NCBI RefSeq assembly: GCF_001039355.2
Contig: NW_019774491.1
Location: 140,630 to 204,629, forward strand
Reading direction: 5' to 3'
Length of the DNA: 64,000 nt
DNA from: Lingula anatina
Taxonomy: Eukaryota; Brachiopoda; Lingulata; Lingulida; Lingulidae
The notes below the pieces were generated by a model, which saw nothing but the letters and a program-made list of their open reading frames with translations, made no database searches and was not told where the DNA came from. This document shows positions 25,401 to 40,400 of this stretch, piece after piece (the first letter of the stretch is position 1; the number at the start of each line of letters is the position of its first letter). Made by a program: the position numbers and the translations under genes.

Positions 25401-28400
25401 AGAACAGAGGTGAATGGGGAGAGGTTTTGGATGGTTAGTTGACTTGGTACTAACCAGTTAACAATATTACAATTCAGTCTAAGGCAACTGGTTTGGTATC
25501 AGGCTGGCAATTTTTTCGGATTATTCACAGTAACTAGCTGACCAGTGGTCTTATATGAGGTCAACAAGTTCTAATGACCAATGGCGACAGAAGTTTAAGG
25601 TGCAGACAGATTAACAATCTGTCACCAAGGACTATTGGCTTTTAAGTTTTTCTTCATCTTAAAAAGAGATGACCAATCCATGAGACTCACAGAATTAATT
25701 TCAACTCTATATTTCGATTATTTTTGGCCTGGACCTTGCTCTTGAGTCAAAGAGATCTGGAGTGCTCAGCTTTGTTTTAAGGTTTTGCAGCAGATTCTTG
25801 CATCTTTTACCTCAAATTTCACACACACATGCATGCACACACACACGCACACACACACATGCACACACACACACTGACTAACACCAGTCTGTTAAACAGT
25901 GTGAGGAGATACTACTGAGATGACAACCTTGTTCTTGGGATCTCTCCAACACACTGCTCAAGGGTAGTTATTCATAAAAAAATTTAGAAAAATATACTCA
26001 AAGATGGAATTCTGCCAGTAAAACCCTCCAAGCAAATCCAGTCTCTAACACTACCCTTCCCAAAAGCACATGCACGCCAGAAAATGTGCACACATGCATG
26101 CATGCAAACACAAAATTTATCCACCACTGAAAAGTTAAAGTTTGTTGATTGTCTTATCCCTACTGCCCCTTTTTTTCCAAACATAGGCATGTACATTAAG
26201 TTTCCCGTGACAAATGCAAATATATTTTATGTACAAAACAATAAAAAAAAGTTCACATTCACATACTTCCAGGGTTGACAGCTTTGCCAGTAGATTCCTC
26301 TGTAGGTAAACTCTTTCCTTCAGAAACTGTTGACTGTAGAAATAGTCCTGACTGTTCAACACTTTCTCCCTCACAGAAAAGCTCACATTGAGAACTTTTT
26401 CAGGAACGTCAGTGTCATCTCGTATACTGATGATAAAGATATCCTGAATATCTGCTGGGATGATGGTTCCAAGAGCTTTGATGAAGAAGTCGTAGAGAGG
26501 GGAGAGGAAGGCAGTCTCGTCCATCTCGTTAAGACGCACAGTGATGCTGTTTAACAACATGTCCTCTGTCACCAACATCACTGAGAGCTGACAGGTGGCT
26601 GTGGCTTCATTCAAACCATCTGTGGAAGAAAAAAGGGAATGTTTAAATAAAATTGAATAAATATTTGTGGATATAATTTCATAAAAATACACAGTAAGTG
26701 AAAAGAGAAGAGCTAAGGTCAGAAAATAATATGTTAACTTTTTTTTCATTTTATCCAATTAAATATTGTTATGCTTTTATTTTTCTCTTCATATATAATA
26801 ACATATTCATAATGTTTTGCACAAGTAAAAGAGCATTGCTTATAAGTCCATTTTCTCCCCTCCCCTCCCAACTCCCCAATTCTGACACTTTCTAATTTTC
26901 TGTCCCAGTAACAGAGCATTGTGCACAAACTTAACCACATAAACCTACAGCCTATTTGAAGTCATGCAACAATTTCAAGCCTGGATTCCCAACAAAATTG
27001 TCACCTTTATCGTTACGACAAATGCATTTTGTTCAACATCCTGAAGAACAAAACTTAGACGTAATACAATCTTGTGACATCACTTTTCCATCTGTAGGGA
27101 GCGTTGTTAATTAGCTCACTTAGTTCCATCATCTCTCACTTTACATACTTCTCCTGTGTCACAACACAGTTAGTGGTTGACACATTTTGTTCTCCAATTT
27201 TTTTCTCCATATATATACCACAGTATACACGACAACTGGGTTTTTCTATCTGTGCAACATTTTCATTAACTCTGAGACACTTATATTATTGAATTATCAC
27301 ACCCATATTCAAACAACCTTAATTTTTCTTTTTTTCTTTCATTTTGGATTCAAAGTAAGCTCAAAAGATAAGTTCAAAAGATGATGGACAAACAATTTCT
27401 ACACTAATACAGATTCATTCTCCCGAATGGAGGGTTTCAGCACTTGCTGAATAAATTTCCTGGACAGCTCCTTTAACATGCATCAGCTCTGACATGCATT
27501 CACAAATAATAACTATGGTGATGTTTGGACCAATGACAAATAAATTAGAGTGTTTTTCAACAGTTCAGTTTAGCTGCGGCACAATAAGTGCAAGTTCCAT
27601 CAATTATGTTATGTGACAGCATGCTTGTTTGCAGCAGTTTTGCGCCAAAATACGTAAATAACAAATAATGCATTCACAGATGATGGTGCTAAGTTCTACA
27701 CATGACATAATGCAGTTTATTTCCCTAGGGTATGTAGAAGGTTATATCATAAAGTACTGCCAACTTTAAATTCTCTTTCCACTCTACACTAGGGGAGCCA
27801 AACATACGACAATGGGTTGATTGCACAGCATAAATTTATTCCATCACATCACAGAGATATAATAAAACTTCTTGATTGTAAGTGACATGTAAAATATTAC
27901 TAACTAGTAATTACTCACTGAAAAAGTACTAACTCACTGAATGGAGATAATCATGAAATTTCCAAGAATAATTACACAGGCTGGACCCACCAAGGTGACA
28001 CAGGTCCTACAAGTATGTCTAGAAGATGAGAACCCACACATCCTGTCTTCACATTGAGAATAGACCTGTCAGAAACACTTGAAAATGTTCATCACATATG
28101 ACTGACCACACAGACTTCAGCCAATGTAGACAGATTTGAAAAGGCCCCTTACCAAACTCTCTTTCAAACTCCATATATTATTTCTTAATCTGTATACTTT
28201 TTGCAAAAAGTGACATTTTTTCATACAAGTGTTTGAATTCTCATCAAAGACATAGAGATAAAGATTTTGTTTCACACATGATCACTTTTAACCACAAATA
28301 CTAAAATAAAAAGCCTTTCTAAGTACACTCCAGACCTCAATAGTTTCCTGTCACTGTGGAGAGAAAAATGTTGGTTAAGTGGATGATATTCCCTCTTAAT

Positions 28401-31400
28401 CAGACAAAAGCACCTGGATACAAATGGCTTTCACTGTCTTTGTTCTTTAAGCTATATTGGTCGAGTTAATGGCAATACAGACAACCACTGACAAATATGG
28501 TGATTATTCATTAATTTCAAGCAATAACTAATAAATCATATTCCCATATGTACATGTCTTCTTACATAATTTAGTCATACTTCGAGATAATGATTTAAAG
28601 GCTGTTTTTCTAAAGTTTGGGTTCATGTCAAAAAGTACATATGTTTATATTAATGGCAAATTTGTTAAATATAAAACACTGCGGAGAATGGTGTGTAAAA
28701 ATTGAATTATCCACACTCTATATCAATAGACATATAGTAAAGCAAGTCAATTTGTATTGAACTGAGACAAATTCCCTCTTATTTCATATTTTCACTAGTG
28801 GGTCATCATGCTTATTTAGACTGTTTATAGGGTTAGAAATAAACTAATTGATTCTAGCTAAAAATACCATTTCAACAAGCACAATGTAATTTGTGTAATG
28901 ACTGAGATCAGAGTGGAATTATCCCTGTCTGGTCAAATATTCATCAAGATCATAGCAAAGGATCTGCTAACAAATCAGTGGTAACTTTTTCTGTAATTGA
29001 AACATTATATAACAGGCAGCACTATTTCAGTTACATCTTGGTTTTCTTACTTCATCTAAACAGAGAGTTTTGCTCTAACAAATAAAAATTTTCATTTCTT
29101 TAAGCCATAATGATCATCTGAATCAAATGGTTTCACCCTATATGTAAGCAAACTTAACATATATAGACCATATAAATCATACAATACCTTTTAAATACTT
29201 AATGACACAAAGGCTTTGAAAATGGCATACAAACTGAAAAATGACTACAAATTCTTTGTATCACCTCCATAGTGTATAAAGCGTGAGAGTTCATCAAAAC
29301 GTGTTTCACGCATGCATACACTCGTTGAACATGCTGCCCTGCTGGTGCTTTCAGGCAGTTTTATTTAAAACTAAAAACAGGCCTCGCTTGTGTCATATTA
29401 TGATCACAGATCACAAACAGACCTTGCTGTCTCCAGACAGTTTAATATCAACCTTTATTTCAGTTTTTATTTCTTTGTCTCTCCCTCTTTTCTCTTTTTC
29501 TTCTTTTAAACATACAACTGTAATTTTGTCTTTTTCTCAGTCCAGAAAAGATTCTGCCTGTCTATATGAAGCTTAACACTGAGTATTAGTGTTAACCCAA
29601 TGTCTCCTACAGCTATTGGAGCTATCATACTACTGTATCAAATGGACTCCCTGCTCAGTTTGCATACAGAGTTCTGATGAAACCCCTGACACTTCTCTTG
29701 ATAAATTGCTCATTTTCTGCACCAACAATACTTTAATATGCATTTTATTCCATGCTTCAGAAAACATCAAACAAGTTGTCCAACATTTAAGAGAGCGAGA
29801 GAGCGCGTCCTCCATTTTCTTTTCAAATATGGGACCACTTAAAGCACATTAATGAAATTACACAAAATCTAACGTGACACTTTACTATTTTAGGGAATAG
29901 GGTCAAGAAAATTTTATGTAACTTCTTTATTGAAATAACTGCTATTTTATGCTTGCAACAAAGCTTATGGTCTATAGATCTTTAAGGCAAGATTCTGTGA
30001 AAGTGCAAATTTTTTGCTCCTGGCAAACTATGTGCTGGGATCATGTCATATTTAACATTAAAATTTAAACATGTATCAGCCAGAATTCTTGTGAAAAGCA
30101 TTTTGAAAAAATCCTCTCCTTATAAAATCTTTAGAAAATCATGCAATCTGGGCAGCTCTGTAAAAGTAACAAACAGAATCCAATATCCTGCTACAGTTAT
30201 TACTAAAAAATGTCAAACACCTTTCCAAAAAAGAAAAATAATCATCTTTACAGTATGTTTATCATTTTTTCATTTCTCTTAAATATGTACTTTCTAAAAT
30301 AAACTTAATTCACCTTGTGAATTTTTAACATCAAGTACCCCTAAAAAAGACATGCAAGGCTTTAGACAGTATAAGTAATCAAATTACTTTGAACTCAGTG
30401 TGCAATTCCTGTAAACAGGTGCTCTGGTCTGTTGCTAAGCTGCCCACCCATGCTAATTCCTGTGTCATACGCTTATCCTTAATTAATTGATAAGATTGCA
30501 TCACTTCCACTCATTAGCAGTCATAATCCCAGCAGGATTCTAGACTTTATCTATGGGCTTAATTAATTCAATTACAGTATCTTGAGAGAGCCAAGGGATT
30601 ACAGGCTGGTGTTTTATTTATGGGCAATATTGGGCATAATAACAATGCACTCAAATTGATACATACTTCAGGTTATGATTTCTTGGATCGAAATGAAATT
30701 GAAATGTTATGTAAGTATTTCTGTAGAGAAATACTTCCTATTAAAGATCTCTTCTTGTTTGATGTTGTATTGCATAATCTTCCTTTTCTGTCTTTACTTT
30801 CAATTACGGCAAATGGGATGAGTTTTGGAAAGTGATATCTACTGACTATTTCTTCCTAATTTTAAACTAAATGTTAACTCAATAATGGAAAATGAAAAAT
30901 TAGCAAAATCTGGTTGCATTTTAGAAAAATTACTCACAGTAACACTTAACAGATACATTCACAATCAAGTAACGACCATTTAATTTTAAATGCTAGCGCC
31001 ATCATTGGACAGAACTAAACCAATGGCAGTGGGTGGGACAACAGAAGGATTAGATTGGCTCTTTATGGATAGAAATCCCAATAGCATGGAGCTGAGATAG
31101 CATGGTGCTATAGTATTTATGACAATTAAACTGAAAATGTACCTTATGTAAATATTTTACTTAATATTTTTATTCAAGCTCAATTGGTAACCTGGATAAC
31201 TCCAACTGTTTGGTTGCAATGTTTCAAATAAACTTATTATCATAATTATTATTTTTATCATATCCTTTCCACCTGATCCAGAGCAACCCCAACATATCAT
31301 CTATCACTTACTTCAGACAAAACAACTCTCCAGAGCCTAAGAGAACATCAAAAACATGCTCAAGAAACCCAATGGTCATTGGAGTTTCAAAGATTTTTCC

Positions 31401-34400
31401 AACTACCAAAATTACATTGGAGGGATGGAGGAAATTAAACATTAGCACTATGAAACCCGGAGCACTTATTATTCACTGTATATATATCATACTGTAAGTA
31501 TCATCACACAATAATTTGAGATAGAAAGTGGGTATCAGCCCAGTATCTACTGATATAATTATGGTCAGTGGGAAAAGATTCAGATAATAGCACTTCACTG
31601 TCAACAAGATTAGTTAGCATATTATATGGATTGACCACTTTATCAAACATGTTGGCCATTTAACGGGTCAGAAAGCTATCTCCACTAATTTGGTCAGAGT
31701 TTTTGGACAGACCAGCAATAACTATGGTGGTCAGTCTTTCAGTGGTCTATTGTAATTTATTGGTGGTCTTTTAAGATTTTTTTCTTTAGGGCATCTATAG
31801 AAAAGAATTAACTAAAAATCTTTGGTACAAATATGTACATTGTTTTAAAAACAATAATAATGCTCCCTTGTCAAAGACCTGAGACCTACAAATGTTTTGT
31901 AAAAAAAATAACAATGCTGAGCAATCACTTATTTCACGCAGAAAACATCAACTGTCCAAAAATGATGTACACGTGTATAATCTCCAAGACATGTGGGACA
32001 GTACTTTACAAGTTCTTCCCATAAGGACACTTTCTTTGTCACTAGGGCATGTTATCACCTTCAGAGTGCTGTGCAAACATTCCTTGCTTCAACATGAACA
32101 GCCAGATTTTTAGATCGTGCCAATGGGAAGAGTGATCTCAGTTACAGTATGTTAAAATGTCCCATGACGACATATTATTATACAACATTTTTTTCTTTCT
32201 TGTTTATATTTCTTTTTTTCTCTGTGGAGAGAGGGGGCTACTTACTTACTAAAAAAAATTCAACTAACATTCAGGCTCACAGTGACTTAAAAGATTTTAT
32301 TTTCTCAACAGAGTTCTAAAATGACCCCAAGTTCAAAATTCAAAGGAAACTCAAATTGCTGTCATCTCCTTCTGTATGTAGAAATGACATATTACACATG
32401 TGCCGTCACACACGAATAACACATTTACAATGACATAAAGCATAGATTTTCCATTGACTAAAGTACATATATAGCTTTATAATGTGCAGTCACACAAGCA
32501 AAATTGAACTGGTTTCTGGATCATTCTCTATCCTATTTTAATAAAACACTTGTCTGCCCAGTTGTGGGATGTGTAGAGGTGGACTCCTGCTGAGCTGGTG
32601 ACTCCATCACTACCATGACATCAAACAGAATATTTCAAGTTTAAAATCAGTCAACTTCCTTGTGTAAAAATATCCATCTTGAGTGTCATTTAGGCAAACC
32701 CCTTTTAAGCAACCATGATATAAGCACCCACACGCCTGGTAAATATGTAAATTTTAACAGACCTTAAGCCAATATTTTCCTTTCAGTAAAAAGCAAATTG
32801 AGCCCTATGCTATCATCTATATGCATGGACATCAATTTAGCAGCAAATGAAAGTCTCACTTCCATTAGTCTGCCTTCTGCTTTTATCACTAATTCACCAT
32901 GAAACGCTCAGCGCAAATATCTTTTTTAGCAGTAATGAGTAACCGTAATGTAAAATCAATAAAATCAATGCAGCGGTACTGAAGAACTGGCGTTAAGATG
33001 CCATTACATCTGCACGTGTTACTGTATGTAAATGACAGACCAACAACTGGCAGAGCATAAACATCTTGGGGAGCGGGTGTACAGCTTGGGTGCCCTTCAG
33101 ACTGGGACTGGTAAACTCAACAAGAAAGAGTAACAGGGAGTCAGCGATCAGTCAGATTACATGGGGTCTCCTACAAAACTGGTCCTAAGTTAGTTTGGCT
33201 ACAAGAAGGACAAACCGATCGTGACGCCCTGGAGTAACTCCAAGAGAGACTCTCTGGACATTAACATCAGCATTTTCACCTAGTTTTGTAGTTTTGTCTC
33301 TGATAACAGTTCTTGAGTCATGACGCTAACTGTTCCATACTAGTATGCTATCAAACATGCAAAGCAAAAAGTTTTTCTAGATATGTTATCACCCATTATA
33401 AATATCACCATCTTTCTAATGTGCAGCCATCATTTAATTTCTCAAAATAGCAATATTATTTGTTTGGATGGGTTGGCAACTCTTTCAGAATTCAAGGCAC
33501 GTCTAGTTTGCATACACCCAAAAGAAGCATCCCAGAGAGCAGGTCAACTGTCTTTATTACTTTATTGTAAGGCGTAATCGCCCTACTTCAGATTAGATCC
33601 AATCTAAATCTAGTGCCACATTGTTAAATCTGCTCTTATTCACATATCTATAGGGTGGGAGGGTACAAGGCAATGAAAAACTCATCCACAAGGTACTTGA
33701 TATATCTAGAAATGCTGAATAGAAATATTTCTGCACTTCTGTTACAGTGGACATTTCTTTTACAGTATAATGGTCATAAAAGAGTGCACAGGGCATTTTG
33801 CAGAATATCTATTTTTAAATGTTCTCAAATGAACTTCACCTTGGTATTTTTTAAACAAGTGAACTATTTTTTTTAAGAAAATGAACTTCGGTTTGCCCTG
33901 ATAGCATTAAAGGGGTAGGGTCAATACAAAGGTGATTTCTTTTAACAAGAAACATTCCAAATATCCCCAGCAGGGCTAAATGGTATAAGAGACAGGGCCC
34001 CTGGATGGTGTAATTAATAATGCATAGATCGATAGCAGTCTGGAGGGTCCTTGATAGTTATTGTTCCTGGAGTGAACTGCTCTTAACACACATATCCTTC
34101 TACACACAGTTTAGTTTGCTTAGCTCCTACACCATTCCTCAAAATCAATACAGTTAATCAGGTCATTTATACACTAGTTAGATGAAGCAATTAATATTAA
34201 AGAGCATGTGTGGCTGTTATCAGTAAAAAAGAAATGTGGATATTTTATTAGTATTCAATTGGTCAGTTTGGTAACATAAAGAACCAATTATAAGTGGACA
34301 GTTAAGACTGGTTTTATGACAAAAAATGTGTGTGATTTGTTAACCAGATTTGTTCGGTGCACCTACCATATGTGGCAGACTTTGATTAAGTAAAGGCACA

Positions 34401-37400
34401 ACTTTTAGCTCTTTCAAAACCTTGTTACCACAGCTTGTCATATTGCGCACACAGCTTTCAGTCCATATTTGATAAATAACAAGTTTTCATTAAAACAGAG
34501 AGAAGCAAAGAATTTCAATTAATCTTACTCTGCTTCAAGTTAAAAGGATTTTGATATTTGCACTGATCCACTGAGTCCAAATTTCCAGACCAGAGTGGGC
34601 AATAACAAAGTTACTGACGTCTGTGCCAAAAAACAACCTTTGGCAGAAATAGTCTATTTTGACAGAAGACATATTAATCCCGTAGTGCTTTACTTAATGC
34701 TCTATCCAATTTTTTAATGTACTTTATTTCATACAAACGATAGACCTAAAAAATGTCATTATGATATTCTACATACTTAATTCTAAATCATTCAAGAAAA
34801 CATGAAATCTTACACAAATGGACACATGTCACAAAACAATCAGCCAACAACATTTTATTATAGAGTTCTTCTTCTTGAATCTCAGTTTCAAATACTCAGG
34901 TATATATAAGAAATGGCTATCATATGCCCAGCACCAGCAACACAGTTTACTGGTGACTTTGTTCACTCAACTACCAGACCATAATTATTCAGGGAAATGA
35001 AATGCCCTATGGTTTAAGGCCACTCTGTTAATGTCCACTCTGGTTGACAAATCAAAATGTCCATTGCATACCCATCAGTCACCTATAACCCTCCCCCCTC
35101 AAGAGACTCACTAACGATATGCCATACCCAAACTGATGATCGCTATAAATGTCAGTGTAAGAAAGCCTATTTAAACAGATTCCCTGTGTAATTCCATTTG
35201 GGAATTCTAATCAAATTCTTTGTGTGATAATTTTCACTTAAATGCCTCTCAGTAAATAGAAGTTAAGGAAATCGCTGAGGTGGGGATGCTGAGGCTGATG
35301 CTTGTATTCTCTCCTATACACTGGAGACACATTTCAAAGAATACAAAACTCTTCAAATGAGGTGTGTTCACATCAGGCCCAAGTAAAGACATCTGCTTGT
35401 GTTGAAAGCACATCTACTAGTAAACAAACAGACTGATTATGGCAAAATTTCCTAAATTTTAGCCAACTCAATCAATCAAATTTTTAGCCAAGTCAATCAA
35501 TCAAATTTTCAGGCAAAAAAACAGTCTTTTGAACAAGAACTCCTAAAATTCTGATTAGCAAATTCCAGAACAGTTCATTGGATTAGAGTCAAATGGTACT
35601 TATCTATTACCTATTTATTTATTTATTTATTTATTTTTAGTACCCAAAAATATGCTCAAACTGAAGTTAGTCAGCAAACAATGCTGAACATGGACTTCCA
35701 CTGATCAGATAATACTGAGTTGTATTACAAAATAAACCAAATATTGTCTGAACTGTCACGTCCATCAGCAATACTTGTCACATAATAATCACTATTATCA
35801 CAGATCTGGATACAAACACTGTCATTATGATAATCTAATCTATGATTACAACATTACTTCACATTCCACTGATTACTCTAGTGGTATGCTCTTTCATGTT
35901 ATTTTTAAGCTATTTCACTAAATTTTCTACTTGTTTAATGTATCTATTTGTTCAAAAAAGAGATTTGAAGCCTAGCATCTATTAGGTAGGAAAGAAATAT
36001 TGTAATATGAAATTATTGGCCAGTGCATCCAAGACAAATAAAACATTAAAATTAATAATACCTACAAAAAAACTGATAATGTGCAACAATGTGAGTGTGT
36101 GTGTGTATGTGTGTGTGTGTGCACATGAGAGCACATCCTGGGCTATAGGTAAACTATAGACAAAAAGCACCAAAAAAGGAACATAAAACCTATTTGACAT
36201 TATCCGTGATGTACCAACAAAATAATATTTTTGTCTTTTCAAATGCAAGCAAAGAAATCCATCTGACACTGGATATAATAGACTCCCAGTTGGTTTGACA
36301 AAAATTATACGTCAACACACAACCAATCCCAGCCACGAGAAACAGAAAACAAGAATTTTTTTACCATTCATCACACTGTTGTCCATTTTTCCCAAAGAAC
36401 TAAGGATACAAAACTATATTTTATAGTTTGAAATTTGCTTGAGTGATCACAAGAGTAATTTGAGGGTATTGATCTCCAAAACGAAAACCCATTAGTCCCA
36501 CAGCGTGTCCCCAGAGGCCGCACGCGTTCCCTTGAACTGACATAATTGTGATCTATGTGTGGGGAAATGTGCACCTTCATCATCACAAACACCAGATGAA
36601 TCATGCACACAGACAATGGTCCTGGTAGACATACAATGATAGCCATGGCTGATGCTCTGCTACAATACTGACAGTTTATCCAGACTGCGATGAATTTTTC
36701 ATATAACTTACGTAGTATTCGTTTCACTGATTCACATATAAGTTGCATTCGAAGTATGTGCACCAATAAATGCATACATATCTAAAATAAAGGATAAGTG
36801 TTGAGGCCATAGTTCTNCTTCAGTTAGGCTAGTGGGTCTCGTTGAACTGGAAACCAAGTTTATTTTGATATCTCTGCTAATTTAACACATATCGCTAATT
36901 TGAGGCGCATTCTTGTTGATCCCTATGAGGGCTCACGAGTCAAGCTGTCTACACATGTCCATTTGTAGTGGACTTCTAGTTTTTAAGGTGTAAAGATCAT
37001 GTTGAGCACACCTATTAAGCATTATATCTCATTACGTAACGATTACATAATAAAATAAGGATATGAAATGAAGAGCTGTTGAAATAAGCTTTCTATTGAT
37101 ACGTAACATGTCAGTATATCTTGGCCGGTTTAGAAGATAGCTACCCCTGTTATCTACATCCTTAAAACAGAGAGAAGCAAAGAATTTCAATTAATCTTAC
37201 TCTGCTTCAAGTTAAAAGGACTTTGATATATTTGCACTGATCCACTGAGTCCAAATTTCCAGACCAGAGTGGGCAATAACAAAGTTACTGACGTCTGTGC
37301 CAAAAAACAACCTTTGGCAGAAATAGTCTATTTTGACAGAAGTCATATTAATCCCGTAGTGCTTTACTTAATGCTCTATCCAATTTTTTAATGTACTTTA

Positions 37401-40400
37401 TTTCATACAAACGATAGACCTAAAAAATGTCATTATGATATTCTACATACTTAATTCTAAATTATTCAAGAAAACATGAAATCTTACACAAATGGACACA
37501 TGTCACAAAACAATCAGCCAACAACATTTTGTTATATAGAGTTCTACTTCTTGAATCTCGGTTTCAAATGCTCAGGTACATTTAAGAAATGGCTATCGTA
37601 AGCCCAGGACCAGCAACACAGTTTACTGGTGACTTTATTCACTCAAATACCAGACCATAATTATTCAGGGAAATAAAATGCCCTATCCATGGTTTTAAGC
37701 CACTCTGTTAATGTCCACTCTAGTTGACAAATCAAAATGTCCATTGCACACTCATCGGTCACCTATAACCCTCCCCCCCTCAAGAGACTCACTAACGATA
37801 TGCCATACCCAAACTGATGATCTCCATAAATGTCAGTGTAAGAAAGCCTATTTAAACAGATTCCCTGTGTAATTCCATTTGGGGATTCTAATCAAATTCT
37901 TTGTGTGATATTTTTCACTTAAATGCCTCTCAGTAAATAGAAGTTAAGGAAATCGCTGAGGTGGGGATGCTGAGGCTTATGCTTGGGTTCTCCTATACAC
38001 TGGAGACACATTTCAAAGAATATAAAACTCTTCACATAAAGTGTGTTCACATCAGGCCCAAGTAAAGACACCCGCTTGTGTTGAAATCACATCTAAACAA
38101 ACAGAATGATTATGGGAAAAAAATCCCCAAATTTTAGCAAACTCAATTAATTATGTTTTCAGGCAAAAAGGGCTTTTGAAAAATAACTCCTAAAATATTG
38201 ATTAAGAAATTTCAGAACAGTTCATTGGATTCAAGTCATATGGAACTTATCTATTTCCTATTTACTTATTTCTTTATCCATTTATTTATTTTTGTGAGTA
38301 CCCCAAAAAATCCTCAATCTGAAGTTAGTCAGCAAACAATGCTGAACATGGACTTCCACTGATCAGATAATACCGAGTTGAAAATAAACCAAACACTGTC
38401 TGAACTGTTACCTCCATCAGCAATACTTGTCACATAATAATCACTATTATCACAGATCTGAATACAAACACTGTCATTATGATAATCTAATCTATGATTA
38501 CAACATTAGTTCACATTCCACTGATTACTCTAGTGGTATGCTCTTTCATGTTATTTTTAAGCTATTTCACTAAATTTTCTACTTGTTTAATGTATCTATT
38601 TGTTCAAAAAAGAGATTTGAAACCTAGCATCTATTAGGTAGGAAAGAAATATTGTAATATGAAATTATTGGCCAGTGCATCCAAGACAAAAAGAACATTA
38701 AAATTAATAATACCTACAAAAAAACTGATAATGTGCAACAATGTGAGTGTGTGCGTGTGTGTGTGTATGTGTGTGTGTGCACACATGAGAGCACACCCTG
38801 AGCCATACATAAACTATAGACAAAAAGCACCAAAAAAGGAACATAAAACCTATTTGACATTATCCGTGATGTACCAACAAGATAATATTTTTGTCTTTTC
38901 AGATGCAAGCAAAGAAATCCATCTGACACTGGATATAATAGACTCCCAGTTGGTTTGACAAAAATTATACGTCAACACACAACCAATCCCAGCCACGAGA
39001 AACAGAAAACAAGAATTTTTTTACCATTCATCACACTGTTGTCCATTTTTCCCAAAGAACTAAGGATACAAAACTATATTTTATAGTTTGAAATTTGCTT
39101 GAGTGATCACAAGAGTAATTTGAGGGTATTGATCTCCAAAATGAAAACCCATTAGTCCCACAGCGTGTCCCCAGAGGCCGCACGCGTTCCCTTGAACTGA
39201 CATAATTGTGATCTATGTGTGGGGAAATGTGCACCTTCATCATCACAAACACCAGATGAATCATGCACACAGACAATGGTCCTGGTAGACATACAATGAT
39301 AGCCATGGCTGATGCTCTGCTACAATACTGACAGTTTATCCAGACTGCGATGAATTTTTCATATAACTTACGTAGTATTCGTTTCACTGATTCACATATA
39401 AGTTGCATTCGAAGTATGTGCAACAATAAATGCATACATATCTAAAATAAAGGATAAGTGTTGAGGCCATAGTTCGNCGTAAGCCCAGGACCAGCAACAC
39501 AGTTTACTGGTGACTTTATTCACTCAAATACCAGACCATAATTATTCAGGGAAATAAAATGCCCTATCCATGGTTTTAAGCCACTCTGTTAATGTCCACT
39601 CTAGTTGACAAATCAAAATGTCCATTGCACACTCATCGGTCACCTATAACCCTCCCCCCCTCAAGAGACTCACTAACGATATGCCATACCCAAACTGATG
39701 ATCTCCATAAATGTCAGTGTAAGAAAGCCTATTTAAACAGATTCCCTGTGTAATTCCATTTGGGGATTCTAATCAAATTCTTTGTGTGATATTTTTCACT
39801 TAAATGCCTCTCAGTAAATAGAAGTTAAGGAAATCGCTGAGGTGGGGATGCTGAGGCTTATGCTTGGGTTCTCCTATACACTGGAGACACATTTCAAAGA
39901 ATATAAAACTCTTCACATAAAGTGTGTTCACATCAGGCCCAAGTAAAGACACCCGCTTGTGTTGAAATCACATCTAAACAAACAGAATGATTATGGGAAA
40001 AAAATCCCCAAATTTTAGCAAACTCAATTAATTATGTTTTCAGGCAAAAAGGGCTTTTGAAAAATAACTCCTAAAATATTGATTAAGAAATTTCAGAACA
40101 GTTCATTGGATTCAAGTCATATGGAACTTATCTATTTCCTATTTACTTATTTCTTTATCCATTTATTTATTTTTGTGAGTACCCCAAAAAATCCTCAATC
40201 TGAAGTTAGTCAGCAAACAATGCTGAACATGGACTTCCACTGATCAGATAATACCGAGTTGAAAATAAACCAAACACTGTCTGAACTGTTACCTCCATCA
40301 GCAATACTTGTCACATAATAATCACTATTATCACAGATCTGAATACAAACACTGTCATTATGATAATCTAATCTATGATTACAACATTAGTTCACATTCC

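Larger units (their letters stand above)
22689..26266. other. CELSR intron between exons 3 and 2
   Basis: 3.6-kb intron with a 168-bp inverted-repeat element at 24710-24877 and a (CA)n tract at 25820-25874. No coding evidence. Confidence 0.7.

Noticed and set aside
26135-26758. 207-codon frame around CELSR exon 2 taken as a separate gene
   Set aside because: Only 26267-26619 between the splice sites is CELSR; both ends of the frame are intron read-through.
27637-27650. Palindromic TTTTGCGCCAAAA, an E2F-like site
   Set aside because: A lone motif deep in an intron with no supporting context.
36371-36775. 134-codon minus-strand frame found again at 39031 and 40912
   Set aside because: The threefold occurrence follows from the segment copies. 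The frame itself has no recognisable features and does not join CELSR exons.
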